A DNA stretch of 64,000 bases, from assembly GCF_003994415.1 (NCBI RefSeq), contig NZ_CP034689.1, positions 3,286,001-3,350,000 of the forward strand, given 5' to 3'. The first letter of the stretch is position 1. Every line of letters starts with the position of its first letter. Source of the stretch: Achromobacter spanius. Lineage in GTDB: Bacteria; Pseudomonadota; Gammaproteobacteria; Burkholderiales; Burkholderiaceae_B. The notes under the pieces are model-generated. The model searched no databases, had not been told where the DNA came from, and was given only the letters and a program-made list of their open reading frames with translations. Positions 17,179-25,657 of the stretch are shown here, one piece after another. The position numbers were made by a program, and so were the translations under genes.

Positions 17179-18459
17179 TCAGCTCAGCCGGATCGCCAGC
17201 GCGGCCAGCGTCACGGCAAGCACTGGCAACGTCAGCACAATGCCCACCTTGAAGTAGTAGCCCCAGGAAATCGTCATGCCCTTGCGTTCCAGCACATGCA
17301 GCCAAAGCAAGGTGGCCAGGCTGCCGATTGGCGTGATCTTCGGACCCAGGTCGCTGCCGATCACATTGGCGTAGATCATCGCTTCCTTCACCACGCCGCT
17401 TGCCTGGCTGGCGTCGATGGACAACGCACCCACCAGCACCGTGGGCATATTGTTCATGATGGACGACAGCAGCGCCGCCATGAACCCCGCGCCAAACGTG
17501 GCCGTCCAGATGCCCTGCTCCGCCAAGCGCGTCAGCAGGTCTGCCAGGTACTGGGTCAGACCGGCGTTGCGCAAGCCATACACCACCAGATACATCCCCA
17601 GGGAAAAAATCACGATCTGCCATGGCGCCTCGCGGATGACCTTGCGCGTGCTGATCCGATGGCCGCGTCCGGCCACCAGCAGCAGAATCGCCGCGCCCAG
17701 GGCCGCCACCGCGCTGACCGGCACGCCCAGCGGCTCCAGGCCAAAGAAGCCGACCAGCAGCAATGCCAGCACCGCCCAGCCCGACCGGAACGTATTCAGG
17801 TCATGAATGGCCGCGGCGGGCGGCTTGAGCTGGCTTTCGTCATACCGTCGCGGAATGCGCGTGCGAAAGTACAGAAACAAGACGGCCAGCGATGCCAGCA
17901 CGGCCACCAGGTTCACCGGCACCATCACTGCCGCGTACCGGTTGAAACCGATATCGAAGAAATCGGCCGACACGATGTTCACCAGGTTCGACACAATCAG
18001 CGGCAGGCTGGCGGCGTCGGCAATGAAACCCGCCGCCATCACAAAGGCCAGGGTGGCGCCGGGGCTGAAGCCCAGGGCTAGCAGCATGGCCATCACGATC
18101 GGGGTCAGGATGAGCGCGGCGCCGTCGTTGGCGAACAGCGCCGCCACCGCCGCCCCAAGCAGCACGATCAACGCGAACAAGGCGCGGCCGTTGCCCCTGC
18201 CCCACCGCGCCACGTGCAGCGCCGCCCATTCAAAGAAACCGGCCTCGTCCAGCAGCAGGCTGATGATGATGACGGCGATGAACGTGGCCGTGGCGTTCCA
18301 GACAATATTCCACACCACGGGAATGTCAGACACCTGCACCACGCCCGCGACCAGGGCAAGCACCGCGCCCAGGCTGGCGCTCCAGCCGATGCCCAGGCCG
18401 CGAGGCTGCCAGATGACCAGGATCAGGGTCAGGATGAAGATCGATAGCGCTGCGAACAT
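17179..18459 (-). CDS. arsB: Arsenite efflux transporter ArsB
   Basis: The product is 426 residues with about a dozen hydrophobic segments. It matches the ArsB arsenite/antimonite pump in length and in motifs such as ANDGAALILTPIVMAML (about residues 110-126) and MYANVIGSDLGPKITP-like sequence near 365. ArsB expels As(III) using the proton gradient, alone or with ArsA; no arsA is present. The gene follows an arsenate reductase gene by 12 bp on the same strand, and the pair diverges from arsR. It converges on the FNR-type regulator gene. Confidence 0.95.
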   Translation of the reverse strand: MFAALSIFILTLILVIWQPRGLGIGWSASLGAVLALVAGVVQVSDIPVVWNIVWNATATFIAVIIISLLLDEAGFFEWAALHVARWGRGNGRALFALIVLLGAAVAALFANDGAALILTPIVMAMLLALGFSPGATLAFVMAAGFIADAASLPLIVSNLVNIVSADFFDIGFNRYAAVMVPVNLVAVLASLAVLFLYFRTRIPRRYDESQLKPPAAAIHDLNTFRSGWAVLALLLVGFFGLEPLGVPVSAVAALGAAILLLVAGRGHRISTRKVIREAPWQIVIFSLGMYLVVYGLRNAGLTQYLADLLTRLAEQGIWTATFGAGFMAALLSSIMNNMPTVLVGALSIDASQASGVVKEAMIYANVIGSDLGPKITPIGSLATLLWLHVLERKGMTISWGYYFKVGIVLTLPVLAVTLAALAIRLS

Positions 18460-18471
18460 GGGGGCGTCTCG

Positions 18472-18978
18472 TCAGGCCGCGGGCGTATCGGCGCCGATCT
18501 GCTTCAGCTCCCGGTGTATGGCGGCCTTGTCCAGCGTGGCCAGGGGCAAGTTGGCAAAGATGCTGATACGCGCCGAGATCTGGCGGAAGACCTTTTCAAA
18601 GACGCGGCGGCGTTCGTCTTCCGTTCCCACGGCCGCTGCCGGGTCCTCGAAACCCCAATGCGCCGAAATGGGTTGGCCGGGCCACACGGGGCAAACCTCG
18701 CCAGCGGCGTTGTCGCATACCGTGATGATGAAATCCATTTGCGGCGCATCAGGCAGGGCGAACTCATCCCAGCCTTTGCTGCGCAGGGTGTCCGTCGGAT
18801 AGTCCAGCACACTGACTTTTTCGATCGCCAGCGGATTGACGGTCCCACCGGGATGGCTGCCCGCGCTGTAAGCGCGAAAGCGGCCCTTGCCCACCGTGTT
18901 GAGAAGCGCCTCGGCCATGATGCTGCGTGCGGAATTGCCGGTGCAGAGAAACAGTACGTTGTAGACCTTGTCAGTCAT
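18472..18978 (-). CDS. arsC: Arsenate reductase, low-molecular-weight phosphatase type
   Basis: The product is 168 residues with the phosphatase loop LFLCTGNSARS; Cys12 and Arg18 form the CX5R site. This is the ArsC class related to tyrosine phosphatases, which reduces As(V) to As(III) with thioredoxin or another thiol. The DUF-like C-terminal half (FRQISARISIFANLPL) is typical of proteobacterial members. It precedes arsB on the same strand and is transcribed away from arsR. A second, unrelated arsenate reductase is encoded at 20604. Confidence 0.93.
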   Translation of the reverse strand: MTDKVYNVLFLCTGNSARSIMAEALLNTVGKGRFRAYSAGSHPGGTVNPLAIEKVSVLDYPTDTLRSKGWDEFALPDAPQMDFIITVCDNAAGEVCPVWPGQPISAHWGFEDPAAAVGTEDERRRVFEKVFRQISARISIFANLPLATLDKAAIHRELKQIGADTPAA

Positions 18979-19104
18979 GATTCGGGCTCATTGGTTGAAG
19001 TGGCGTTACTGGCGGTGGGCAGGTCGAAGGCAACACGCCTTGTCCGGGATGGACAGGGGTTGCCGCCGCCGTCTTCGGCCAGGCACGCCAGCATAAAGCG
19101 AAAA

Positions 19105-19133
19105 TTTCAATAGTTCAACAATTGTTGTAGTAT
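19105..19133 (+). promoter_or_regulatory. arsR promoter with palindromic ArsR operator in the spacer
   Basis: TTTCAA (19105-19110) and TAGTAT (19128-19133) are spaced by 17 bp. The spacer contains the perfect 12-bp palindrome CAACAATTGTTG (19116-19127). Transcription would begin at about 19140, next to the arsR ATG, so the mRNA would be leaderless. ArsR binding is inferred from position and symmetry. Confidence 0.65.
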
Positions 19134-19140
19134 TCGCCAC

Positions 19141-19467
19141 ATGGATAAAAACACTGCGGTCATCGTCTTCGAATCGCTCGCTTCGGGCGTGCGGCTGGAC
19201 ATCTTCCGGCTGCTCGTGCGGGCGGCGCCCGGCGGCTGCGTGGCCGGCCAGATCGCCACCGAACTCAGCTTGCCGCCCACCAACCTGTCGTTCCACCTGA
19301 AGGCGCTGACGCAGTCCGGCCTGCTGACGGTTGAGCAGGAAGGCCGTTACCTGCGCTACCGCGCAAACACCACGCTGATGTACGGACTGGTCGATTACCT
19401 GACCGCCGAGTGCTGCGCCGGAGTCGCTTGCGCGGAACCGCCCATGGATGAGGGGCGCGCGTCATGA
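19141..19467 (+). CDS. arsR: ArsR-family arsenite-responsive repressor
   Basis: The product is 108 residues with the ArsR winged helix (LSLPPTNLSFHLKALTQSGL, about 42-61). The E. coli-type ELCVCDL motif is absent. Instead there are C-terminal cysteines 91, 92 and 97 (CCAGVAC), like the Acidithiobacillus ferrooxidans type that binds As(III) with C-terminal cysteines. No ribosome-binding site precedes the ATG, and the predicted transcription start coincides with it. It overlaps arsO by 4 bases and should repress both directions of the ars island until arsenite binds. Confidence 0.94.
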   Translation: MDKNTAVIVFESLASGVRLDIFRLLVRAAPGGCVAGQIATELSLPPTNLSFHLKALTQSGLLTVEQEGRYLRYRANTTLMYGLVDYLTAECCAGVACAEPPMDEGRAS

Positions 19468-20594
19468 CATTGGCCTCGTCTGCTAGCCGGGCCGATGTGC
19501 TGATCGTGGGCGCTGGGCAAAGCGCGTTGGCGCTGGCCTATTTCCTGAAGCGAAGCAAGCTGGATGTGGTCTTGCTGGACGCCAACCCGCAACCCGGTGG
19601 CGCCTGGACCCATGGCTGGAATTCGTTGCGGCTGTTTTCCCCCGCGCAATGGAGTTCCTTGCCGGGCTGGCCTATGCCGGCCATGCCCGGATATCCCGGC
19701 CGAGACGAGGTGGTCGATTACCTGTCGCGATATGAAAGCCGTTATGGCTTCAATGTGCACCGCCCTGTGCGGGTGAACCGGGTACGCAAGGAGGCATCCG
19801 AATTTGTCGTTGAAACCGACCAGGGCGTTTGGCGCAGCCGTGCCGTCGTCAGCGCGACGGGCACCTGGAGCAAGCCCTACGTGCCCTCGTTCGAGGGGGC
19901 TTCCGATTTCCAAGGCACGCAGGTGCATTCCGCGCAATATCGGTCACCGGCGCCCTTCGCCGGCCAGCGGGTGTTGATCGTGGGCGGTGGCAATTCCGGC
20001 GCGCAAATTCTGGCCGAGGTGTCCAGCGTGGCGGAAACCACCTGGGTAACGCAGAGCAAGCCTTTATTCTTGCCCGATGACGTGGACGGCCGCGTCCTTT
20101 TCGAACGGGCCACTGCGCGCTGGCAGGCGCTGCAGCAGGGCAAGCAAGCCGACGACCTGCCCGGTGGTTTTGGCGACGTCGTCATGGTTGCGTCCGTGCG
20201 CGAGGCCCGAGAACGCGGCGTGCTGCACTCGGTTCGGCCGTTCTTGCGATTTACGCCCCAAGGCGTCGTCTGGCCGGACGGGACCGAGTCCGAGGTTGAC
20301 GCCGTCATCTGGTGTACGGGCTTCCGGCCGGCCCTGGATCATCTGGCGCCGTTGCACGTCATCAACGCCGAAGGCAAGGTTGCGCTGGCCGGAACCCAGG
20401 CGTCGGCAATGCCGGGCTTGTGGCTGCTTGGGTATGGCGAGTGGACGGGGTTTGCGTCCGCCACGCTTGTCGGCATCATGCGCACGGCCAAATCCACGGC
20501 GCTTGAAGTGGCCGCGTATGTTGAGGCCAACCCGCGCACGCCATCCCCCTTGGTTCCCTCCTCTACTGAATCCTCTTCTTCACTTCCGACTTAA
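19464..20594 (+). CDS. arsO: ArsO-type flavin-dependent monooxygenase
   Basis: The product is 376 residues with two dinucleotide-binding motifs, VLIVGAGQSALALAYFLK (FAD) and RVLIVGGGNSGAQILAEV (NADPH, about residue 170), the layout of class B flavoprotein monooxygenases. Members encoded in ars operons are named ArsO; a role in arsenic metabolism is proposed for them but their reaction is not well defined. It starts within the arsR stop (ATGA overlap) and precedes the glutaredoxin-type arsC by 9 bp, so it is part of the arsR operon. Confidence 0.85.
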   Translation: MTLASSASRADVLIVGAGQSALALAYFLKRSKLDVVLLDANPQPGGAWTHGWNSLRLFSPAQWSSLPGWPMPAMPGYPGRDEVVDYLSRYESRYGFNVHRPVRVNRVRKEASEFVVETDQGVWRSRAVVSATGTWSKPYVPSFEGASDFQGTQVHSAQYRSPAPFAGQRVLIVGGGNSGAQILAEVSSVAETTWVTQSKPLFLPDDVDGRVLFERATARWQALQQGKQADDLPGGFGDVVMVASVREARERGVLHSVRPFLRFTPQGVVWPDGTESEVDAVIWCTGFRPALDHLAPLHVINAEGKVALAGTQASAMPGLWLLGYGEWTGFASATLVGIMRTAKSTALEVAAYVEANPRTPSPLVPSSTESSSSLPT

Positions 20595-20603
20595 CAGGAC
20601 ACC

Positions 20604-21029
20604 ATGAGCTCCGTCACCATCTATCACAACCCCAAGTGCGGCACCTCGCGCAACACCTTGGCGCTGATCCGCAATGCCGGCGTGGAACCGCAAGTGATCG
20701 AATACCTGCAAACCCCGCCCGACCGCGCAACCCTGGTTGACCTGATCTCGCGCGCTGGGCTGTCGGTACGCGACGCCATTCGCCAAAAGGGCACGCCCTA
20801 TCTGGAACTGGGCCTGGACGACGCCTCGCTCACCGACGACGCCCTGATCGACGCCATGCTTGAACACCCCATTCTGATCAACCGCCCTTTTGTGGTGACG
20901 GCCAAGGGAGTGCGGCTGTGCCGGCCGTCTGAATTGGTGCTGGACATTCTGGAACAAGCGCAGCGCGGCGCCTTCGTCAAGGAAGACGGCGAAGCGGTGA
21001 TCGACGAGAACGGACAGCGCCTGCGCTAG
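20604..21029 (+). CDS. arsC: Arsenate reductase, glutaredoxin-coupled type
   Basis: The product is 141 residues, the normal length of the R773-type ArsC. The active Cys12 is in YHNPKCGTSRNTL, and the arginines that hold arsenate are in the NRPFVVTAKGVRLCRP region near residue 93. It reduces As(V) to As(III) using glutathione and glutaredoxin. It is unrelated in fold to the phosphatase-type arsenate reductase at 18472, so the island carries both solutions. It lies between arsO and an MFS gene. Confidence 0.95.
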   Translation: MSSVTIYHNPKCGTSRNTLALIRNAGVEPQVIEYLQTPPDRATLVDLISRAGLSVRDAIRQKGTPYLELGLDDASLTDDALIDAMLEHPILINRPFVVTAKGVRLCRPSELVLDILEQAQRGAFVKEDGEAVIDENGQRLR

Positions 21030-21037
21030 AAAATTCG

Positions 21038-22285
21038 ATGGCCCACCGCCCGATGTCCCAGCAAGCCGCCTCCCCCGACAAAGCGCATAGTTTGGTGACG
21101 GCGCTGGGCATCGGGCAAATCTGTTCTTGGGGCTCGCTGTATTACAGCTTTCCCCTGATCGCCGAAGCGATGGGCGCCGAACTTGGTTGGAGCAAACCCG
21201 ATCTCTACGGCGCGGCAACGCTGGGGCTGATGCTGGCGGCGCTGGCGGCGTACCCGGTGGGCGTGGCGGTGGACCGGGGTTACGGCCGCTGGGTGATGGG
21301 CTTGTCTTCCCTGGCGGCGGGCGGTTTGCTGCTGCTTTGGTCACAGGTGACCTCGCTGCTGGCCTTTTACGTGCTGGTGGGCGGCATCGGTGCACTGCAG
21401 GCCGCCACGCTGTACGAACCCGCGTTTGCCGTCGTCGCCCGCCGCGTTGGCCCCGGCCATTCACGCGCCGGCATCACCGCGTTGACGCTGTGGGGCGGCT
21501 TTGCCAGCACGGTGTTCATTCCGCTGGTGCAATGGCTGCTGAACCATTGGGGCTGGCGCGATGCGTTGATGGTCTTGGCGGCGGTCAACGTCTTCATCTG
21601 CGGCAGCGCCTATCTGCTGTGCATTTCACCCACGCGTGACGCCAAGCCCGCTGGCGACGCCACGGCGGACGAACAACGCGCGCGTAACCGACTGGCGGTG
21701 CGAGACGCGCTGCGCCGTCCCGTCTTCTGGGCCTTGCTGGTGTCGTTGACGGCGTATGCGGCGGTTTTTTCCGCCTTTACCTTTCATATGTATCCGCTGC
21801 TGCGCGAACGCGGCATCGATACGGCTTCGGTGGTGCAAGCCATTGCGTTGATCGGGCCGGCCCAGGTGGCGGGCCGGATCGTGATCAGCCTGTTCGCGGC
21901 ACGGGCCTCGATGCGCGCGGTCGGCACGGCGGTGGTCACGATTTTTCCGCTGGCTTTCGGCGCACTGGCTTTCCTGCGGGCCGACTTCCTGACCGTGGCG
22001 GCGGTGTGCGTGGTGTACGGCGGGGCCAACGGCATTTTCACGATCGTGCGCGGCATGGTGGTGCCTGAAATGCTGAGCCGCCACGCCTATGGCGCAATCA
22101 ACGGCTTGCTGACCGTGCCCATGACTTTCGCGCGGGCCGCCGCGCCGGTGGGCGCCGCCGCCTTGTGGGCGCTTGGGTCTTCTTACGACACGGTGCTTGG
22201 CGCCATCGTGGCGGTGGCGTTTGTGCTGGCCGCGAGCTTCTGGCTGGCCGCCTGGATCAGCCGCCCCAGGCTTCAATTGATTTAA
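21038..22285 (+). CDS. MFS transporter of the ars operon
   Basis: The product is 415 residues with about twelve membrane segments and an MFS layout. It begins 8 bp after arsC and shares the arsR operon direction. Known ars-linked MFS proteins include ArsJ (needs a GAPDH partner, absent here) and ArsK (exports trivalent arsenicals and antimonite). ArsK-like function is the better fit by context, but I cannot separate it from other MFS families by sequence alone. A preceding ATG at 21053 would remove five residues. Confidence 0.8.
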   Translation: MAHRPMSQQAASPDKAHSLVTALGIGQICSWGSLYYSFPLIAEAMGAELGWSKPDLYGAATLGLMLAALAAYPVGVAVDRGYGRWVMGLSSLAAGGLLLLWSQVTSLLAFYVLVGGIGALQAATLYEPAFAVVARRVGPGHSRAGITALTLWGGFASTVFIPLVQWLLNHWGWRDALMVLAAVNVFICGSAYLLCISPTRDAKPAGDATADEQRARNRLAVRDALRRPVFWALLVSLTAYAAVFSAFTFHMYPLLRERGIDTASVVQAIALIGPAQVAGRIVISLFAARASMRAVGTAVVTIFPLAFGALAFLRADFLTVAAVCVVYGGANGIFTIVRGMVVPEMLSRHAYGAINGLLTVPMTFARAAAPVGAAALWALGSSYDTVLGAIVAVAFVLAASFWLAAWISRPRLQLI

Positions 22286-22309
22286 GTTATTTGAGTAGAG
22301 AACATTGCC

Positions 22310-23076
22310 ATGACGACGTATTCCCCCCTTCACCCTCCTTCCCTGCTGAACGGGATCTGCCCAGCCTGGACGATGCCTTGCTGGATGTGCCCAGCCATGA
22401 AAAGCTGGCGCTGGAAAACGGCGCCACGCATCCGCCGCGCATTCTGCTGTTGTATGGCTCGCTGCGCGAGCGCTCGTATAGCCGCCTGCTGACGGAAGAA
22501 GCCGCCCGCATCCTGACCCGGCTGGGCGCTGAAACCCGCATCTTCGACCCCCGCGGCCTGCCGCTGCCCGACGGCGCGCCCGCCGATCATCCCAAGGTGG
22601 CCGAACTGCGTGCGCTGTCGCTGTGGTCCGAAGGCCAAGTCTGGTGCAGCCCGGAACGGCACGGCACGCTGACCGGCGTATTCAAGAGCCAGATCGATTG
22701 GCTGCCGCTGGAAACCGGCAGCGTGCGCCCCACACAGGGCCGCACGCTGGCCGTCATGCAGGTGTCGGGCGGATCGCAATCCTTCAACGCGGTCAACGCG
22801 CTGCGCGTGCTGGGCCGCTGGATGCGCATGGTGACCATACCCAACCAGTCGTCGGTAGCCAAGGCGTTTCAGGAGTTCGACGAGGCCGGGCGCATGAAGC
22901 CGTCTTCCTACTACGACCGGGTGGTGGACGTGATGGAAGAGCTGATCAAGTTCACCCTGCTGGTGCGCGACCGCAGCGACTACCTGACCAATCGGTACAG
23001 CGAACGCAAGGGCATGGCGGAAGAGGCCGCGCGCCTGGCGCGCGCGGCGATGGACCACGAGGCGGTGGCGCCGTAG
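22310..23076 (+). CDS. arsH: ArsH NADPH-dependent FMN reductase, apparent 5' frameshift
   Basis: The conserved ArsH protein is complete from AERDLPSLDDALLDVP to the end, including the FMN-loop segment LLLYGSLRERSYSRLL and the family block VMQVSGGSQSFNAVNALRVL. ArsH oxidises trivalent organoarsenicals and reduces quinones. The natural ATG at 22310 is out of frame with this body. Adding one C to the six-C run at 22323-22328 joins them as MTTYSPPSPSFPAERD. Without that, translation must start at TTG 22291, TTG 22378 or GTG 22387 in the body frame. The gene ends the arsR operon. Confidence 0.8.
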
Positions 23077-23151
23077 CCGCTGCCCGGGGCTATCCGGCGC
23101 GTGGCGTGCCTGCTTCTGGCAGGATGTGTTGCGGCTTGGCGCCTTCCCGAT

Positions 23152-23967
23152 TCAAGTGCGAAACCGCCGCCGACCGGGGTCTGGCCGAGGCACGGCGGCG
23201 ATCAGGTCGCGGGTATAGCCGTGCGCGGGCGCCTCGAATATCTGATCGCACTCACCTTCTTCAACCAGCTCTCCCGCGGCCATGATCGCAACCCGGTCGG
23301 CAATGTGCCGGACCACGCCCAGGTCGTGCGAAATGAACAGATACGTCAGGCCGGTTTCGGCTTGCAGGTCGGCCAGCAGGTCCAGAACCTGCGCCTTCAC
23401 GGACACGTCCAGCGCCGACACGGCTTCGTCCGCGACGATGAAGCGCGGCTCCAGCGCCAACGCGCGGGCGATGGCAATGCGCTGGCGCTGCCCGCCCGAA
23501 AACTGATGCGGAAAGCGCTTGGCGTGGTCAGGCTGCAGGCCCACGCGCGCAAGCAGGGCAAGCATCCGCGCATGCCGTTCTTCGGGCGTGTAGAGCTTGT
23601 GGATGACCAAGCCGTCCATGATCGCGTCGCCCACGGTGCGGCGCGGATTCAGGCTGGAGTACGGATCCTGGAAGATCGTTTGCACCTGGCGCCGAAACGA
23701 CAGCAGCGACGCCCCTGACAGTTGCTGCACGTCGTGCCCGGCCACCCGGATCTTGCCGGACGATGGCCGGACCAGGCCTGCAATGCAACGCCCCAGCGTG
23801 CTCTTTCCCGAACCCGATTCTCCCACCAGCGCCAGCGTGGTGCCGGGCGCGATCGACAGGCTTACGCCACGCACCGCCTGCACGACGCGTGGCGGTTTAC
23901 CCAGGAGCGAGCGACCCACGACGTAGTCTTTCGTGACGCCTTCGGCGTGCAGGATGGGGTTGTTCAT
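23152..23967 (-). CDS. Peptide ABC transporter ATPase, DppF/OppF type
   Basis: The product is 271 residues with Walker A GESGSGKSTLGRC (about residues 50-62), signature FSGGQRQRIAIARAL, and Walker B FIVADEAVSALDVS. The C-terminal segment resembles the short oligopeptide-transporter extension. It overlaps the upstream DppD-like gene by 4 bases (ATGA). With that gene and the two permeases it forms an importer for dipeptides or similar substrates. It is the last gene of a six-gene unit that begins with an aminotransferase. Confidence 0.95.
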   Translation of the reverse strand: MNNPILHAEGVTKDYVVGRSLLGKPPRVVQAVRGVSLSIAPGTTLALVGESGSGKSTLGRCIAGLVRPSSGKIRVAGHDVQQLSGASLLSFRRQVQTIFQDPYSSLNPRRTVGDAIMDGLVIHKLYTPEERHARMLALLARVGLQPDHAKRFPHQFSGGQRQRIAIARALALEPRFIVADEAVSALDVSVKAQVLDLLADLQAETGLTYLFISHDLGVVRHIADRVAIMAAGELVEEGECDQIFEAPAHGYTRDLIAAVPRPDPGRRRFRT

Positions 23968-24830
23968 CGTGGCGCTCCTTCAATGACGGGGCGAGGCGGC
24001 CCCAGGCGCCGCGTCGGGTCGCGCGGGGCGTCCACATTGGGTACCGCCGCCAGCAAGGCCTGTGTGTAAGGATGGCTGGGATGACGAAAAATCTGCAAGA
24101 CAGCGCCCTCTTCCACCACCCTGCCGGCCTGCATGACGACCACCCGATCGGCAATCTCGGCCACCACGCCCAGATCGTGCGTAATGAACAGCACCGCCGC
24201 GCCCGTTTCTGCCTGCATGGAGAACAGCAGTTGCAGCACCTGCGCCTGCACCGTCACGTCCAGGGCGGTGGTGGGTTCGTCGGCGATGATCAGCTTGGGC
24301 GTTAGCGCGCAAGCGATGGCAATCATGATGCGCTGGCGCATGCCGCCCGACAGTTCGTGCGGATACGCCTTTGCCCGCTGCGCCGGGTCGCGAATGCCCA
24401 CACGGTCCATCAAGGCCACCGCCCGGTTCCAGGCGTGCTTACGGCCCATTCCCGCTTCATGGATGCGAAGCACTTCGGCAATCTGGTCGGCCACGCAGCG
24501 TCCGGGGTTCAGCGCGGTCATCGGTTCCTGGAACACCATGGCCATGTCCTTGCCGCGCAACGCGTCCATGTCCGACTCCGATGCGCGCAACAAGTCGTGG
24601 CCGTCAAACCGCAGCTCGTCCGCGGCCACCCGGCCGGGCGGGTCCACCAGCCCCATCAACGAAAAGCCCGTGACCGACTTGCCGGAGCCGGACTCACCAA
24701 CCAGGCAGACGACTTCACCGCGCCGCACGGTCAGGTCCACGCCCCGGACCGCGGCGACCACGCCTTGGGCAGTATCGAAGTTGACGCTCAGGTTGCGAAC
24801 CGTCAGCAGGGCTTCGGCATCACGGTTCAT
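23964..24830 (-). CDS. Peptide ABC transporter ATPase, DppD/OppD type
   Basis: From the ATG at 24830 the product is 288 residues; the frame is open further upstream but that part overlaps the permease gene. Walker A is GESGSGKSVTGFS (about 43-55), the signature is LSGGMRQRIMIAIA, and Walker B is LIIADEPTTALDVT. The start overlaps the DppC stop as ATGA. It pairs with the DppF-like ATPase to drive transport. Confidence 0.95.
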   Translation of the reverse strand: MNRDAEALLTVRNLSVNFDTAQGVVAAVRGVDLTVRRGEVVCLVGESGSGKSVTGFSLMGLVDPPGRVAADELRFDGHDLLRASESDMDALRGKDMAMVFQEPMTALNPGRCVADQIAEVLRIHEAGMGRKHAWNRAVALMDRVGIRDPAQRAKAYPHELSGGMRQRIMIAIACALTPKLIIADEPTTALDVTVQAQVLQLLFSMQAETGAAVLFITHDLGVVAEIADRVVVMQAGRVVEEGAVLQIFRHPSHPYTQALLAAVPNVDAPRDPTRRLGPPRPVIEGAPR

Positions 24831-25657
24831 CGTTGCAGCTCCGGGTTCAGCACGTCTTGCAGCCAGTCGCCCAGCACATTGACGGCCAGCACGGTAAAGA
24901 ACAGGGCCAGAGCCGGTACCAGCACGGGCCACGGGTTGGTGTAGAGATAGTCCTTCAGCGACCCGACCATCTGCCCCCACGACGGCACGGGCGGCCTGAC
25001 GCCCAGGCCCAGGAAGCTCAAGCCCGCTTCCAGCAGCATGGCAAACGAAAACGTGAAGGACGCCTGCACCGCGATGATCGAACGCATGTTGGGCAGCACT
25101 TCGTGCCAGATGATCCAGCGGCTGCCCGCGCCCAACGAACTCGCGGCCAGCACGTGTTCGCGCGCTCGGATGCCGCGCGCCACGCCCCAGGTGACCCGGG
25201 CGAATTGCGGAGCGTAGAGCACGCCGATGGTGGCGACCAGTGTCGGCAAGTTGCCGCCAATGAACGCCAGCACCACCAGCGCCACGAAAATCTCGGGGAG
25301 TGACACGAAGACGTCCACCACGCGGATGGCCGCGGCTTCCATGCGCCGGCCCAGGAACGCCACGCCCACGCCGATCGTCACGCCCAGGACGCCCGCCAGC
25401 AGCACGGCGGCGCCCGCCACCGTCAATGAAACCCGAGCGCCGTACACGGCCCGCGACAGCAGGTCGCGCCCCAGTTCATCGGTGCCCAACCAGTGTTTCC
25501 ACGATGGCGAGGCCAGCAGGTTGGCAGCATCGATCTGATACGGGTCCGCCAGGCCCAACATGGGGCCGAAAGCGGCGCCCATCACCAGCACGATCAAAAA
25601 CCCAAGCGCCAGGCGGACGGACCCGCCACCGGAATACGTTCTTAGCAATGCAATCAT
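24827..25657 (-). CDS. Peptide ABC transporter permease, DppC type
   Basis: The product is 276 residues with an N-terminal membrane segment (FLIVLVMGAAFGPMLGLA), the sequence HWLGTDELGRDLLSRAVYGAR that marks DppC/OppC permeases, and about five further membrane helices with the EAA-type loop. It overlaps both neighbours by 4 bases. It forms the membrane channel with the DppB-like subunit. Confidence 0.95.
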   Translation of the reverse strand: MIALLRTYSGGGSVRLALGFLIVLVMGAAFGPMLGLADPYQIDAANLLASPSWKHWLGTDELGRDLLSRAVYGARVSLTVAGAAVLLAGVLGVTIGVGVAFLGRRMEAAAIRVVDVFVSLPEIFVALVVLAFIGGNLPTLVATIGVLYAPQFARVTWGVARGIRAREHVLAASSLGAGSRWIIWHEVLPNMRSIIAVQASFTFSFAMLLEAGLSFLGLGVRPPVPSWGQMVGSLKDYLYTNPWPVLVPALALFFTVLAVNVLGDWLQDVLNPELQR

